The notes below the pieces were generated by a model. The model saw only the letters and a list, made by a program, of their open reading frames with translations. It did no database searches and had not been told where the DNA came from. Positions 46,583-62,080 of a stretch of 64,000 nt of DNA are shown here, piece by piece (position 1 is the stretch's first letter; the number at the start of each line of letters is the position of its first letter). Position numbers and translations under genes: made by a program. This stretch comes from Epiperipatus broadwayi (lineage: Eukaryota > Onychophora > Udeonychophora > Euonychophora > Peripatidae). The stretch is from contig JAQFVV010006255.1 of assembly GCA_028023455.1 (NCBI GenBank), forward strand, positions 4,942,501-5,006,500, written 5' to 3'.

Positions 46583-49500
46583 CAGGTAGTTTAAGTAGGG
46601 TGTAAAATATAGCTATTTTAAAAAAAATTAAAATTTATGTTGTTTTCTAATATGTAATTGTGATTTTATAGGTAGTATGAGTTTAATCTTAATAAATAGA
46701 AACCTATAAAGATGTTTTCAATATTTTTATTTCATTTTAATGTAAATCAAGTAATAAAATAATATAATATATTGTTTAAAAGATAATATTAAAATAGATA
46801 CTATAACAATATAATAGTTTAATTTTAGTAATAAATATTTTATATGTATTTAAAATAATTATTTTGTTTAAAATATTATTTATATAATAAATAATTTAAT
46901 ATTAATCTAGAATGCTCTGAAAGTATCACATGACTTAAAGGTTGTTATGTTAGTGTATGAGCTTTCAAGGGTTAGGAAAGGAAAACTTTGACTTCTGGCT
47001 TGTTAATAAAATTAGATACATTATAAAAGTTACAAAATTAGATATAAAGATAATGTTTTAAAAATAATAGTTAAAGTTATTATGTTGCTTAAATATAATA
47101 TTCTGTTTTAAAAATTAATATTTAGGGTCATTAAAATGTTTAAATTGTTTTAATAAACATATTTGATATTTTTAATAAAAGTATTTACTATTTATAATTG
47201 ATAAATAATTTAATATAATATTTTTAAAATGATGACTCATAGTTTTAAGGCTTAACTTTAAAGATGAAATTGATTTAGTTAGGTACATTAGCAAGTTTTA
47301 AAATCAGAATTAATCAATGAAATCACTAGATTAGATCAATATAAAAACAAAGGTTCAATCAGGTCTAGATAGTGACAGTCAGTATTTGAATTTATTAGTA
47401 CAGTTTAGTTTGAAATTTATAATTAATATTGCTTTTTAATTGTAACTGTAGTAATTTTTTATAATTATAATTTTTCTCTTAAAAATTAAAAAGTATAATT
47501 TTTATAATTATTTTTAACTAATGTTGAAAAAAACACCAAAAGTTTCCTATCAGAGGATTTCACTTGAAGCTTAATTTAAAACTACAATGATTTTTATGGA
47601 AGATTAAAATAGTCATTTAAATGTTGGAGCAACCTGCACCAAATGTCAATGAGAATTTTACAACATGATTGGAGGAGACTTACATAAGGACTTTGAATTT
47701 TTTATAACTAATATTCTTAGAGAGAATAAATATTTATTTTTAATATCTTTGTCTTGTTATAACAAATCTAATTTTTCAAGGAAATTTAAGTTAACAAATA
47801 GGAAACAAATATTTATGAAAAATCATTCTCATAGTGTTATTAAGTTTGAGATAAGGAAAAGGAAAATTGATATTTTGCATTTAAGTTAAAAGTTAATTAG
47901 AGATATTTTCTTTTATGATATCCAAGAATAACTGCTTTATTACATGGATGTGAAAGGAAAATCTTATACTTATATTATTTTTAAATCTTAATTTAAATGA
48001 AGTTTTATCTGAGAATGATGTGTTTAAAAAAAAAAAAAGAAAATGACTGTTGAATGTTTTATGCTTTTGGAAGAAACACATTTATTTATAATAAAGTCAA
48101 TAAACAAACTATATGCTTTGAAATGATTTTATTTAAAATAAAGTAACTATAATATGCCTGTTTTGAAGATTTACATTGTATCATTTAATTAATGCTTGGG
48201 TGGTAAAGCTGTCATTTTACCTAAAAAAAAATAATTCTATGAAATATACACATTTTTTTTAAAAGTCTTGAATATTATTTGTTAAAAGAAATATCTACCT
48301 TTAGTAACAAAATATGGATGTCTGTTGAAAAGTGTACTAAATGGATTATGTAATATGCTACCCAATGTTTTGCTAATGGAAATATAAATATTATATGTAA
48401 ACTATAATTATCATAATATGTCTGCTATATATAACAGTTGTAATTATTATGAAATACATATATAGAGAATATCTTATTTTATATAAAAAATGGATCCTTA
48501 ATTGTTGTTTTATGAACTATTGTTTGCCTGAAGAGATGTTCAGAAAAAAGACTGATATATATAGTTATCTTCCCAGGATGATCAATATTTTTTCAGAATT
48601 CCATAGGACTTAGTTTATTACTATATGTTTTATTGAATGGTACCAGGAGAGGAGAATAACTTTTGTTCAAAACTTTCTACCCATAACTAGGCAACAGAGG
48701 AAGGCTTTTGAGGAGCATTGAACTTCAAATCGAAGTGAGACTTTTTTTATAACTTTTAAATTTCCTCATTATTTTAGCTAACATTTTTTAAAAAAATATT
48801 TTAAACTAGCTTGTTTATTATAATATATTTTTTAAATTCAATCTTAAAATAGATTAGTTTTATTTATATTAAATAAAGAAAAATGGGTTTTTCAGAAATT
48901 AATTTTCTGACAGGTAATTAATAATTATTTGTTTGGAAGGATGGCTGAGGAGAAACAAAAGCATATCACCATTCATTGTTTCAATAATTGTTGGGACCAT
49001 TTATATTGCATTGTTGGAATATTTTTTTAAATGACATATTTTAAAATTAGCACTTTATTATTATTATGTATCGTATTGTTTTTTCTTAGTGAATGAACCA
49101 TTGATATAATTATTATCATTTTATAAAAAATATGAATGCTAGTGAATGCCTTGAAATATCTAAAGATATTTTAAAATATGTGTTTATCATAAATTCTTAA
49201 ATATGCATACATTTTATAACATAATTGAGTTATTAATGTATTATTGTTATTAATGATGTCTGTTAAGATATAAAGAAATATAGAAGTATTGATCTCTCAA
49301 TTATATAATGTAACAACCAATGAATAAATGTATAAAATCGATGTATGTCCTATCAAGAAAAAAATGTGTGATTGAAAAAAAATTTAAAACAATCTCAAGA
49401 TGAATTTTAGATTTTTGTTGTTTTTAGTAAAGAGGTTCAGAAATTATTTTGTAATGTGACTTATATTTTTTATGATGTTAATAGAGTTATTTGGTATGTG

Positions 49501-50836
49501 GAAGATATAAGATGGTGGTTGGGGGAGTAATTATTATATGAAATACTAGGTGTTTAAGGATGTGTTTGAAAGGATGTATTCTCACACTTTAAATTTAGTA
49601 AATGTACTAGTAACAAAGGACTGGATAGTATTTTTCCATGGACAGTTGTTATCCCTTATAATCAATAATAACTGAAATAAAGCCATGATATGAATTTTAG
49701 GTGCATGATAATTATGGATTTATTATTTTTAGCACTGTATCCATGATGTTTTCTTACTCATTTGCATTATTATTGTTATTATTCTATATCCCACACTATA
49801 ATTGCAGTCTATCACCATTGGAATCACATTGTTAAATAATGGTAAAGTAATAACTAAACTGTTAAAAGTTGATAGTTTATGCAAAGGCAAGATGAGATAT
49901 AAAAATAACTTCTATCACAAATGAAATAGGAGAGAAATGATTAATATTCCTACAAATATTATAAATATTAGAAATCTTTAAACTCAAATAAATGCATATT
50001 TGAATTGGATTGAATTGAGAGTGATGAAAGAATGATTTGAATGCTATGATGAATGTAAAAATATAAAAATAAAGGAAATATAAAATATCAAGCAATATAA
50101 TTTAATAGTTTTTTTTTAAAATTTGCTGTAAGGAATATAAACAAATGGAGGTTTTAATATATATTTTTTTATTTAAATTTACTAGTATAGAATACTTGAA
50201 TGTGGTGAAATGTTAAGATAATGCTTTGCTGAATTGCAAAGGAAATATTTTAATAATTTAAAATATTTTGACTTTGTGTTGAGTTTAGATTGGAGTATTT
50301 TAGATTTTAGATCTAAACTTATATTTTCTAATTACATAATAATAAATATATTTTTAAAATATTATAAATGTAGCATTAAGTTTTAGAAATTGGGATGTTT
50401 ATTGTTATTATTTTTCCACCACAAAAACAATACAATGTTATTGTTTATTAAATCAAATAGTATATTATCATTGTTGTAAGATTTTATGATATTTCTTAGA
50501 TAGTCAGAATGAATGGGTTTTTTTTTTATTTACTGGTAAGATTTGTTGTATAAATATTTTAATGTTCCATAATATTATTTTTTTTATATTACAGTTTGTA
50601 AATTTTTTTAAAAATTTTAATAGTTATAATGTTGTTCAACTATAATAAAATTGTTAATTTTTTTTAAAATTCATTGAGTTTTAATTTGTCTAAGTGTCAT
50701 TCTTTGATTCTTCCTTCTACATGCATGATCCATAAGAAATTAATGGTGTTTAACATTATTTGTTTGCACATGATTTGTAAAAATTATTTAAAATATTATT
50801 ACTGATATATTTGATTGAGTAATAAAATGCATAATC
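46583..50836. other. long non-coding stretch
   Basis: 4.2 kb of very AT-rich DNA. The open frame at 47665-47889 is 74 codons of low complexity and matches no family I know. No RNA gene or mobile element recognised. Confidence 0.45.
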
Positions 50837-52594
<1,758 letters not shown>

Positions 52595-53426
52595 ATAAGT
52601 AGGTTTGGGGGATTAAACAATGTATTATTTTGTTTAAATATTACATAGTGTAATCCAAAAGAGACTTTATTTACATGTTGTATTGAAAGCATGTTAGGCA
52701 GTAATGAAGCTGAATATTTAAAAAATAATTACCTTTTCTATGATGTTTTCATTAACAGTCATCTATTACGTTAGCTCAGAAAAAAGGAAATCATTTATAG
52801 TTAAATCTTATACCATGAAAATATTAAATATATATGGCAGGTGCTCTGGTACCATTCTGGGCTTCATGATTAGTGGATAATGGAATGACTTTTAGATATG
52901 AAAGTCAATGTGAATAACACATAAACAGTATTCAACCATTGTAGAATAGGATGTTAATTCATCAAAGGCTATATACTGCCACTAATGCAAACAGTCATAA
53001 GTTATTGTAGAGCTCAGTAATTATGAGTCTATAATGCTCAGAGACAACTCATTATATTAACTATAAAATGGAATCATATTTGTGTAACATATCCATTCTT
53101 TAATTATGAATGCAGCCTTTCTGACTTCAAATCATTTTTTAACTCAAGCCCTTGACAATTAAGAAAGCAATGATAGGGAAAGTCTTAGCAGGCTGACAGT
53201 AATTAGTTATAATCATTTCTTGAGGCATTGTAATGATTAGTGAGTCAACTTAGAACTAGATTTAAATGAAATAGGAGATTTGACAGGCAAAGGTTGTATA
53301 TATAAACAAATTTATTTAGGAATCTCCTTCCCTACCATGAAAGTGGAAAATGTGAGCTAAAAATGGCCTATCTCACCCAGACTAGCTAGGTTGTCACATC
53401 TGGTGATTACTCATTATAATGTTACA
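52595..53426. other. non-coding stretch with dispersed repeat
   Basis: No gene. The 35 bases at 52871-52905, starting TAGTGGATAATGGAATGACT, recur at 57647-57681 with one difference, so part of this stretch is a dispersed repeat. Confidence 0.5.
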
Positions 53427-53577
<151 letters not shown>

Positions 53578-53789
53578 TCAATCATAGCACTAAAAGTAAG
53601 TATTATAAATCTTATTTTTTCTAAATATAGGTAAATAGAATGTGTAAACTTTCCTTGATACAAATTTTTCAAAACCAGAATGGAATACTGAACTTGTGAT
53701 TAAGGAACTGTCAAGATTTAAGATTGATATAATTTACTTTTAGTAAAACTCATTCTCCAGAAAAAGAAAGTATAATAGAATAGAGGGTG

Positions 53790-54330
53790 GGTATTTTTTG
53801 GAAAGTAGGTTAGTCAGTAAAAGGAGGATGTATGGTGTTGGATTTGCTGCAATGACTAATTTAATATCTTCTAATACCAGAATATGTCATTATATAGTGT
53901 TACAATTCATCTTGCACAATGGTCTTAGTTATCATTTTATTAGTGTCCCAGCCTTAGATTTAGAGAAACTCAGAGAAGGAAAGCTTTTGTTTTTTGTTGG
54001 ATAACATTTTTACAGCAATACCCTTAAAAACAATCAATGTTTTCTTCCTGAAGACTTTAAAATAAATGTTGGTATAAATAAAAGATTTTAAGAAAAGGTT
54101 ATTGGCAGTAATGATATTGGCACTTTAAATTTAAATGGATTAATTATTATTAAATTATTGCATGACATTTTAAAAATGTATGCATTTTCCAATTAGGATA
54201 CAAGGAAAGTAAATATTATATGAATGTTCACAATCACTAATTGTTGGACAGATCCTAGATTAATACAAAAACGATAATTGTATTAAATAAATAGTCATTA
54301 TAATCATATTCACAAGAAATTGATATTCTT
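53790..54330 (+). pseudogene. LINE APE-type endonuclease relic
   Basis: First part of a decayed LINE. Plus-strand translation from 53798 gives GVGFAAMTNLIS (about 53830-53865) and HNGLSYHFISVPALD (about 53918-53962), matching the G.GFA...  ...SVYAP.LD part of APE endonucleases. After a stop come DFKINVGIN (about 54052-54078, for GDFNARVG), IGSNDIGTLNLNG (about 54102-54140, for G.HG.G..N.NG) and CWTDPRLIQ (about 54246-54270, a weakened end block). The endonuclease would nick target DNA. Several frameshifts and stops; no initiator is recognisable. Confidence 0.6.
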
Positions 54331-55059
54331 TTTTTAAAAGAATCTAATATACATACATACTAAATTTTGATAACCATTAGCACTAAAATTACTAATTTGG
54401 ATCTTCAGGACTGTCATATTACTAAAGCAAGAAATTCTTTGATGGGGTGTGTTTAGAATTCAAGAAAATCTATTCTTAAGTTCATTAAAAAGAAGAATCA
54501 TGACTTATTGCCTGGAAATAATCTTATTATAAGTTGATTTCATTTAAAAGAAACATGTGGTATTGCCCACTTGGCATAATAATCATTGATAAATCTGGAA
54601 TATAAGGTTTAAAAATGATTGGAAACTAGAAAGAATGTATAGATATTTACTGTTCATGGTGACTTTAGATGTTTGTTTAATGAATTGAATGCAACATATA
54701 AACATGTAAAATGATATCATAATCCTATTATATTCAGCAGTGCTACTTTCTTATGTCATTCTGAACTGGTGAGAGGATTATTTTGATTGTCTTTTGAATA
54801 ATGATACAAAAATGGAGGTGACAGCTTTTAATATACCTATTTTATCTAATGTAGATTTAGACAAAGATATCTGGCTTAATAATTCTTTGCAATTTTAAAA
54901 ATGGAAAGGCTGCAAATACTAATGAAATACTTGAAAAAGTTTTACAATATAAATAATGATATGTTAGCTTCAAAAATCCAATTTGGAATTTTGTAGAAAT
55001 ATATAAACCCATAAAGTTGTACCACCCATCTTAAGGATGCTTTTATTATTTTAATTTTT

Positions 55060-56970
55060 AAAAACAAATGAAATAGGCAATGATTGTAGTAATTACCATA
55101 GAATATTATTATTATCCATTATAACATATGTACTTTTAAAACTTTGTTGAATAAGTTGCTTCTACTTATAGATGAATGGGTATCAGAGACTCAGAGTGGT
55201 TTTGGAGAATCAAGCAGCATTACAGACATAGTAATATGTTGGACTATTTCCATCATTTATCATTAAATGTTGAATGCATAGAAAATTTTAAACTTTATTT
55301 AAACTTTTCAAATACAAACTATTTGTTAGTTATAACACACAAATAGACAACACAAGTTAATAATTACACAAAAAGTTTGAAATAGTATCATTCTCCACTC
55401 TTCTTCAAGTGTTGCTGGCCTATATCACCATAGAAGTTAATTGTACAACTTTAGATTCTTGAATATCAAATTTTAAAGCATTGCTTTAAAATTCAATATT
55501 CAAAAATCTAAAGGATATGGTAATATTGTCACAGGTCTTGTCCACAACATCTGAAGAAGAGTAAAGAATAATATTACTCAAAACTTTTTATGTAATTACT
55601 AACTTGAAAAGTTTAAATAAAGTTTAAAATTTTCTCTACATTTTACCTTTAATGATAGATGATGGAAATAGTCCAACATATGATCACATCTTATAGACCA
55701 CCATCACAAATCTTCAGGCATATATTATAGATAGTTTTTGTTGCCAGACAACTGCAAAAAAAAAGTCAGGAACAAAGGAATGATTTATATGTTGTTGTTG
55801 TTTTTACTTAAACAAAGCATTTGATTTAATTAATTAAACAGGTCAATGGCATTATTTGAAATTAGTCAATTGTCTGCAAAATATATTCATGATTATACAG
55901 TTTCTACATGGTAGAAGGTGAAGAAGTATTGTTACTACAGGTGGAAAATCTAAGGCATTTGAAATTTGAAAAATAGTATTAAATATTTATATGCCCCAAC
56001 ATTGTTTTCAATTTTTATAATAGTTGTGTTTATAATTGTGTATATGTGGCTTAATCAAGCAGGGATTAAGATAAGATATAGATTTAACAGTGGAATTTTT
56101 AACTTGAATCAATTAAAAGTGATAGTAAAAATAGCATAATCGTTATCAAATTGTGCTATATTTACCAGTTCAAAAGACAATTTACAGAATGTAATTAATA
56201 CTTAATTTTTAAAGATTTAGGTTTAGTAATTAATGTTTAAAAAATAAGTTTTTATCAGAACAGTTATGAAAGAAACACCCTCAACAACTTTTAGCTTGAA
56301 TGATTATCAACTTCGACTTTAAGCCTATTTAAATATCTTGGTAATTTAATAAGAAGAAAGATGGACTTAGATGCTGATGTACAACACATACTTTTAACAA
56401 GTAAAAGTATTTCATTACAGGAATATAACTACTGCAACTAAGTTAGTTGTATTTAGAGCTGTTATTTTACCGAATTTATTGTTTGGAAGTAAAACTTGGG
56501 CACCCTATCAGTGCAATATAAAGGCATTAAAACATTTTATTTAAGAATGCTCCATAAAAATTTAAAAATACAATGGAAAGTTATAAAAACAATCATTGTT
56601 TTGCAACTTGTTGTATTGTAAAATCACACTTTCATTGAATTAGACATATTAAATGAATGAATCATTCAAGACTTCCTAAAAGATTGTTTTATATTCTTCT
56701 TGAGCACAGTGTTCATGGGAGAGATAGACCCTGCTAAAGTATGTTATCTCAAAGACAATGGCAGAGAACAAAATACATTGGAGAGCTGTGATTGTACATA
56801 GTGTTGAAGGAATTTCAAAAGGAAAAGTTTTCCACTAAAGAATTTAAGATATATAAAATATCAAGTAAGCAAGAAAAATGGATCAGTATGTTTTAAATGT
56901 GAACTTATTTGCAGTTCAGAGATTGCTTTGAATAGTCATTACAAAACTTATTTTTGAGTTACTTTTTCTC
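55060..56970 (+). pseudogene. LINE reverse transcriptase and zinc-finger relic
   Basis: Continues the LINE after about 700 unreadable bases. Blocks in order: a KGDRNDC.NYR-like start (about 55070-55100); DEWVSETQSGFGESSSITDI (about 55172-55230). A palindromic insert interrupts here. Then FVARQLQKKSQEQRNDLYVV (about 55735-55800), a K-AFD-like motif A region (about 55812-55830), and a thumb block TATKLVVFRAVILPNLLFGS (about 56431-56490) with KTWAPYQCNIKALKHF. A final C2H2-type finger CFKCELICSSEIALNSHYKT lies at about 56890-56950. Together with 53.8-54.3 kb this is one LINE of roughly 3 kb plus insert, all in one orientation. The YADD motif is no longer readable. Confidence 0.68.
55235..55728. 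repeat. palindromic SINE inserted in LINE RT
   Basis: 55235-55680 is a 446-bp palindrome centred at about 55457, starting TATGTTGGACTATTTCCATC and ending in its inverse. The right arm contains the SINE body ACATCTGAAGAAGAG (55546-55560) and tail AAAGTTTAAATAAAG (about 55606-55620), shared with 39045-39260 and 3815-4012. It splits the LINE RT between the ITDI and ARQLQ blocks. About 50 further bases (55681-55728) belong to the insert, since RT resumes only at about 55735. CATAGT (left) and GATAGT (right) could be the target duplication. Confidence 0.65.
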
Positions 56971-56974
56971 TCTT

Positions 56975-59285
56975 CCTTTCTTGGGGGGGGGGGGGGTAGA
57001 ATGGGCATACTAATTTATGAATGGTTGTTTACTATATTATTATATATATCCGAGTGCAGCTGAAAATAAATTTATTTATTTCTATTTTGCAGTTAAATGT
57101 TAATATTATTAGATATTTATTTAAATTTAATATAAATGGTGTTTGGATAATTCATCTCACTACAATATTACATATTAATTAATGCTCCCTTAATTCTAAT
57201 ATTACATATTTGCAATGTTTTTACTTGTTAATAAAATAAGTACTAGATATTCACTTATGCAAATGTGATCTAAGGTCAATTTAAATAAGGGTATAATCAC
57301 CTATGTAAATTAGATGTTGGATCTCATAATTGTCATTGTCTAAATCTACCTTTTTATGCATGTCTTAGGTAGCAGTTGGAAATGGGTTCAATTTTCTCCC
57401 ATTTTGAATTTTATAAATAATGATATTATGAGACATTCAATTAAGTTTAATATACAGTTCACTTAAATAGTTTATTGTTTTAAAATATTATACATGGATG
57501 GAAGCTCAATTTGATATTAATGTAATATTACAGAGTTAAATGAATGTGATTTATTATATAACAACTGAGAAGTTAATTTATAAACTAAAACATTTTTAAG
57601 TGGATATTAAAAAATAAATATATAGGCTACCAAAAGGATCCATAAATAGTGGATAATGGAATGACTTTTAGATATGAGAGTTAACTATCTTATCAGTAAT
57701 GTTCAAAGAAGAGTATCTTTTAATGCCTTATCGAATAATATGTAGATCATCCTAAACTAGTTAATGTTTTCAACGCATTTTTTTTATTTCTTGTATTGTC
57801 TTTCAGCTTGTCACTTAAGTTAGCATAGCATCTTAATATCATGACACCTTTCATGCTTCAGTCACATCTCTGCACTAACTGTAGTTGGACTGTAAGTTTA
57901 TATAATCACATATTTATTCTTTATATATACACACACAGCAATTTTGATTTCAATCTTTTTTTTATATATTTATTGACTTTCATTCATTTTTTATTAAATT
58001 AGAATGGTCATATTCCTTTACAATTGGCTGCTAACGATGATGATAATCATGAAAAATAATGTTTTTGTAGAAGTTCGAATATAACATGGACTGATGAAGC
58101 TAAAAACAACTGATACAATCTGTTAACGATTATATATTTTCATGTGTGTGGAATTGCATTAATTAAAGAAATAAATCTTAAGCAACATGTAAATAAACCG
58201 TGACAAATTAAAATTTATTTGAAGAATAAAACATCTTTTATTTATTAAATAATTGAAACTTTTTTTGTTTTCAGAAGTATTGTTTTTTAAATCATATTCA
58301 GTCAAATTGATTTAAACTGTGTAGAAAATCTTGTCTTAGAATGTGATTTCGATTAACTGTGACAGCGAGGTCTCAATTATGTCAGTTTTTGATTCACTAT
58401 TAAATTCTCAACATGTGTTGTTCCATAGTGATGCAATTGTCGGAACGGATTTTATCTGTAAATATTTTTTAAATATAAATAAATAAAGAAGTTTTAGAAT
58501 ATGTTACTTCAAAATTAATATTTTTTTATCAGTATTATAGTAATCAATAAAGCAAGTCATATATAGCGTGACATTGCTTTTATAAGCTTGTATTTACGAA
58601 TATGTAATATAGAGAGCGTACCAATAGCTCAAACAAGCTCTTAATTAATTTATAAATGTGGTAAGAGAAAATATTTAAAATCCCTATTTACGGAAAATCT
58701 TCTTATAAAATTAAAATATATCAAAATATAACAACACTTAAATGTTAGACGAGTATATTGTAAACAAATAATGTGATCTTTCTTTGATATTGTTAAATAC
58801 TTTTAAAAATATTGCTGATAATCACGCATTTATATAATTTTAAACAAAATAAATTATTGTGATATCAAATAATTGAAATACTGTGTACAAAACCCTAAAT
58901 TTATTGATTCGTTCTACAATGACATTTTCTGAAATGCATAAACATAATTTTTTTATTTATTAATGTTGAAAGAAAGTGGTATAAATTAGAAATAGTAGAG
59001 GTTAGTCCTTTATCTATACTATTCTTACCACTGAATTAATTGATTGTTATATGTGATATTTTATCTTCCAAAGTCCACATTTCTTGCTGACAACCCTAGA
59101 GATATGATATATCTTAAATAATTAAACTAGCATAGAATGTTTCAAGATCATATGCTATGAATAACAAAGAAATAGAAGCTTGAATCTTCATATTTATACC
59201 AAGTGTTAATTTTTTTTTTGCTTGTTTAATCCTAAATACTTTTTTCATTAAGAAATATACAGGGTACTTTATGAATAACTAGATA
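56975..59285. other. non-coding stretch with dispersed repeats
   Basis: A G13 run at about 56983-56996, a copy of the 40.9-kb repeat family at 57120-57365, and the 35-base shared block at 57647-57681. Otherwise no gene or RNA seen. Confidence 0.5.
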
Positions 59286-59288
59286 TAT

Positions 59289-59500
59289 ATGTACTATTTG
59301 TAATTAGTTTGCTTTAATGTTTTGAACATTGGCTAAGAAAAAGTTTATTCTGTATACTAATTTTGTTAACAATAACTGAGCATGATCCAGCTTCAACAGC
59401 TGAAAGCATGCTCAGCTACAGTTAACAAAATTAACATATGAACTAAACCTTTACTTAGCCACTGTTCTAAATATTGAAGCAAATCAATTACAAATAGGAT
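59289..59500. repeat. ~200-bp palindromic element
   Basis: Arms 59289-59395 and 59400-59500 are inverted copies with some mismatches; the ends are TACTATTTGTAATT and AATTACAAATAGGATA. The centre carries GAGCATG and GCATGCTC. Too small to code; MITE-like. Confidence 0.65.
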
Positions 59501-59504
59501 AAAG

Positions 59505-60275
59505 AAAAGGTGAATAACCTGATTATACTATTTATTAAACTTTTGTTCATTATTAAAATATAATAAGTTAGTACATAAAAATATTTTCATAAACATTATT
59601 TTTTTAACTAGAAAATAAAACAAAAGTGAAACTATTAAAATGTCTTACCACCCACTGTTTACAAGATTGGTGTGTATTATCATCCTTATTATTTTTCTTT
59701 CAAGATTTTTAAAGGAATCTTTTCCTAATAGTAGGCTATTTAGCTATATATAAAATATAACACTTTCCACTTTCCTTCACAAATATTTTAATAGATATAT
59801 ATATTTAAACAATTATGTTTTAATAAATCTAACATAATTTATTATATATATATTATCTAGTTCATACATACATAATTAACAATATTATTGTATTGATATC
59901 TGGCATCAACTGGGTAATAAATGCTTTACTCAGTTGATGGTAGGTGCAGTCTAGCCAAAACATTGGTACAATAATACTGTTAATTATATGTGGCTGAATA
60001 TCAATAATATATCTGTTTCTTGTGAAAATCTTCATTCTAATATATGTTATAATTGTTTGATTCATAAACATTTATTGGATTATAAAATACAAAAGAAACT
60101 GTAATTATCAATAAGAAAAACATAAGATGGCATAAAGTTTGTAGTGGTTAACATATCTATCTTCATACCAACAATTTTGATTTTATTTTGACTGAAGTAA
60201 CTTGGGAAATATTTCACCATCATTAATAGCCTTATATATTTGTTTTCAATTAGTTAACCCACAGACTGAAAATTA
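59505..60275. other. non-coding stretch
   Basis: AT-rich, nothing recognised. Confidence 0.45.
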
Positions 60276-60279
60276 ATCA

Positions 60280-60950
60280 TTCAGTGTTAGTCAAAAAATG
60301 AGTACCTAACTATTTTAAGCTAATAAATAAATTATAAGGATTCATCTGGGTTAGAACTGTGAAAATGAAACAATAGGATCCAGTTCCAAATCTGATGCAG
60401 AAAGCATTATACTTTTTCAGATACTCCGTTCAAATGTCACAAAACTCATCTATTGCAATTGATAAGGCTGAAAGCTAATTTAATTTCTTTGACTTCTTAC
60501 TTGGTTACATTTGAGAACATTTTACCAGATGACAATATTTTTTTAATTCTCTTTAAATCTCTGCTTTGTTTTTAAAATCTTGAAAAAGGTATTCAAATAC
60601 ACCAACAAACAGCATTTTATGTTTTCATCAATTATGAATGGTTTTGCTCTCTTAGCAATCTCCTGGCTTTTTATAAAGTTTGCAATATAACATTATTGGC
60701 AGACTATCTCCAATAATTAAATACAGAACTTAATTTTTCAATATTTTTCTGAAGCTCTTTAACTGTTCCTTTTTTATATCACTGACAGAATATATTCTGA
60801 AAAATGTGATATGTTTTGTCATGAAATGTCTCTTCAAATTTGATTTTTTGTTGTGCACCTGTGACAAATAAAACAGATTGGAAGCCATCTGAGTTAGAGA
60901 TAAATGTAAAAGTTCAGTCACTTTTAATGTAAAGATTCTCATCTACTGCA
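60280..60950 (-). pseudogene. hAT-like transposase relic
   Basis: Minus strand. The open piece 60730-60942 reads NLFYLSQVHNKKSNLKRHFM then TKH, which fits the N-terminal zinc finger (C..C......NL.RH...KH) of hAT transposases and their ZBED/GTF2IRD2-like relatives, with both Cys lost. Beyond a stop, broken frames give KKPGDC.ESKTI (about 60645-60690), in the place of the usual A..KPF..GE.IK block. Near 60440-60480 comes a LSIAIDEFCDI block, matching the S.AIDESTDI block that carries the first catalytic Asp of hAT RNase H-fold transposases. Order and spacing fit; decay is heavy. No terminal repeats were found. Confidence 0.5.
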
Positions 60951-60954
60951 TTTC

Positions 60955-62078
60955 TTAGTTTTTTCTTCATAGTCATGTTGAAAAACACCTTAAGCAATAT
61001 ATTTTACTTAATACTTTATAACCACATTCAGGCAACTACCCAAATTATAAAAAACAACTATATGTGTCTTCCCTAGATTCCTTTCTTTCACATTTCACCA
61101 TCACAAATGTTGTTGTGCCCAGTAGAAGATGTCTGTGCACATTTATTAGGCACTTTGTTTGGCTGCCCCATCTACCATGTGCTCAACATTATATCACTCC
61201 CTCTGCATACTTCTTTACATTTGCTTTTCCTCCCTGATGTCATGCTCCACACATCTTAATACCACAAAGTTTTGCAAGATCTATAAAATAAATAAAATCA
61301 CTATTATGCAAATAAAATCTTTTTAAAATTTTACAAATAAAACTATGATTGTTTTATTTTTTTTCAGAGTCATATGTTTTGAAACCAAAGAGCTTCAGTC
61401 ATGTTGTTGAAAGTTTATAAATAATTAAAAAGTTTTCAGTCATGTTTACATTTTAATGATTAGTATTTTATGATTAGATAGTTTTAATTTTATTTTTCAA
61501 TAATATATATATATAGTATTTTAGAACATTGATTTCAGTCAGCACTGTTTCATATCTTATTGTCATTTTAGTTTTTGTTCTATTTTTGAATTATGTATGG
61601 ATGTGCTACTTCTGGAGTTTATTTTCTAGTATATATTTAAGTAATTAAAGTTTTTAAATAAAATAAATATTTACATGTTTGTACCAATTTTGTTTTATAA
61701 TAATCACCACCCCCTTATTTGCCTAATATTTTACATAATTGTACATAGTATTATTTTTTTAATATATAAAAATTTTGTAGTTTTACTTAATTATTTAATA
61801 TATAATTCCCCCCTTGCCTATTTGTAATGATTAAAATCAGTCACCATTTAAACAATTCCAATATCAATAACAATCAACAATCTCAATCTGTTGTCAAGGT
61901 AACCTCATTTTAACAAATAAAATTTGCTAGGTTTTTTTTTTTTTTTTTGGTCATATTTTAAGTATATACTTTTTAAATTATTACAGTTTGATCTACAAGT
62001 ATTAAAGTTTCTGCTCTCTCACTTCTGTTGTTAATTGCTTTAGATAAATATAAGTAATCATTTATTAAACTAAAAATT
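60955..62078. other. non-coding stretch
   Basis: A less AT-biased patch at 61060-61270 has no recognisable domain and could belong to the hAT relic. Nothing else seen. Confidence 0.4.
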
Positions 62079-62080
62079 AT

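Noticed and set aside
47665-47889. 74-codon ORF beginning MIGGDLHKDF
   Set aside because: Low-complexity composition, no family similarity and no supporting context.
58088-58125. ACTGATGAAGC...ACTGATAC as a hammerhead
   Set aside because: GAAA is replaced by GATA and no stem I pairing is found.
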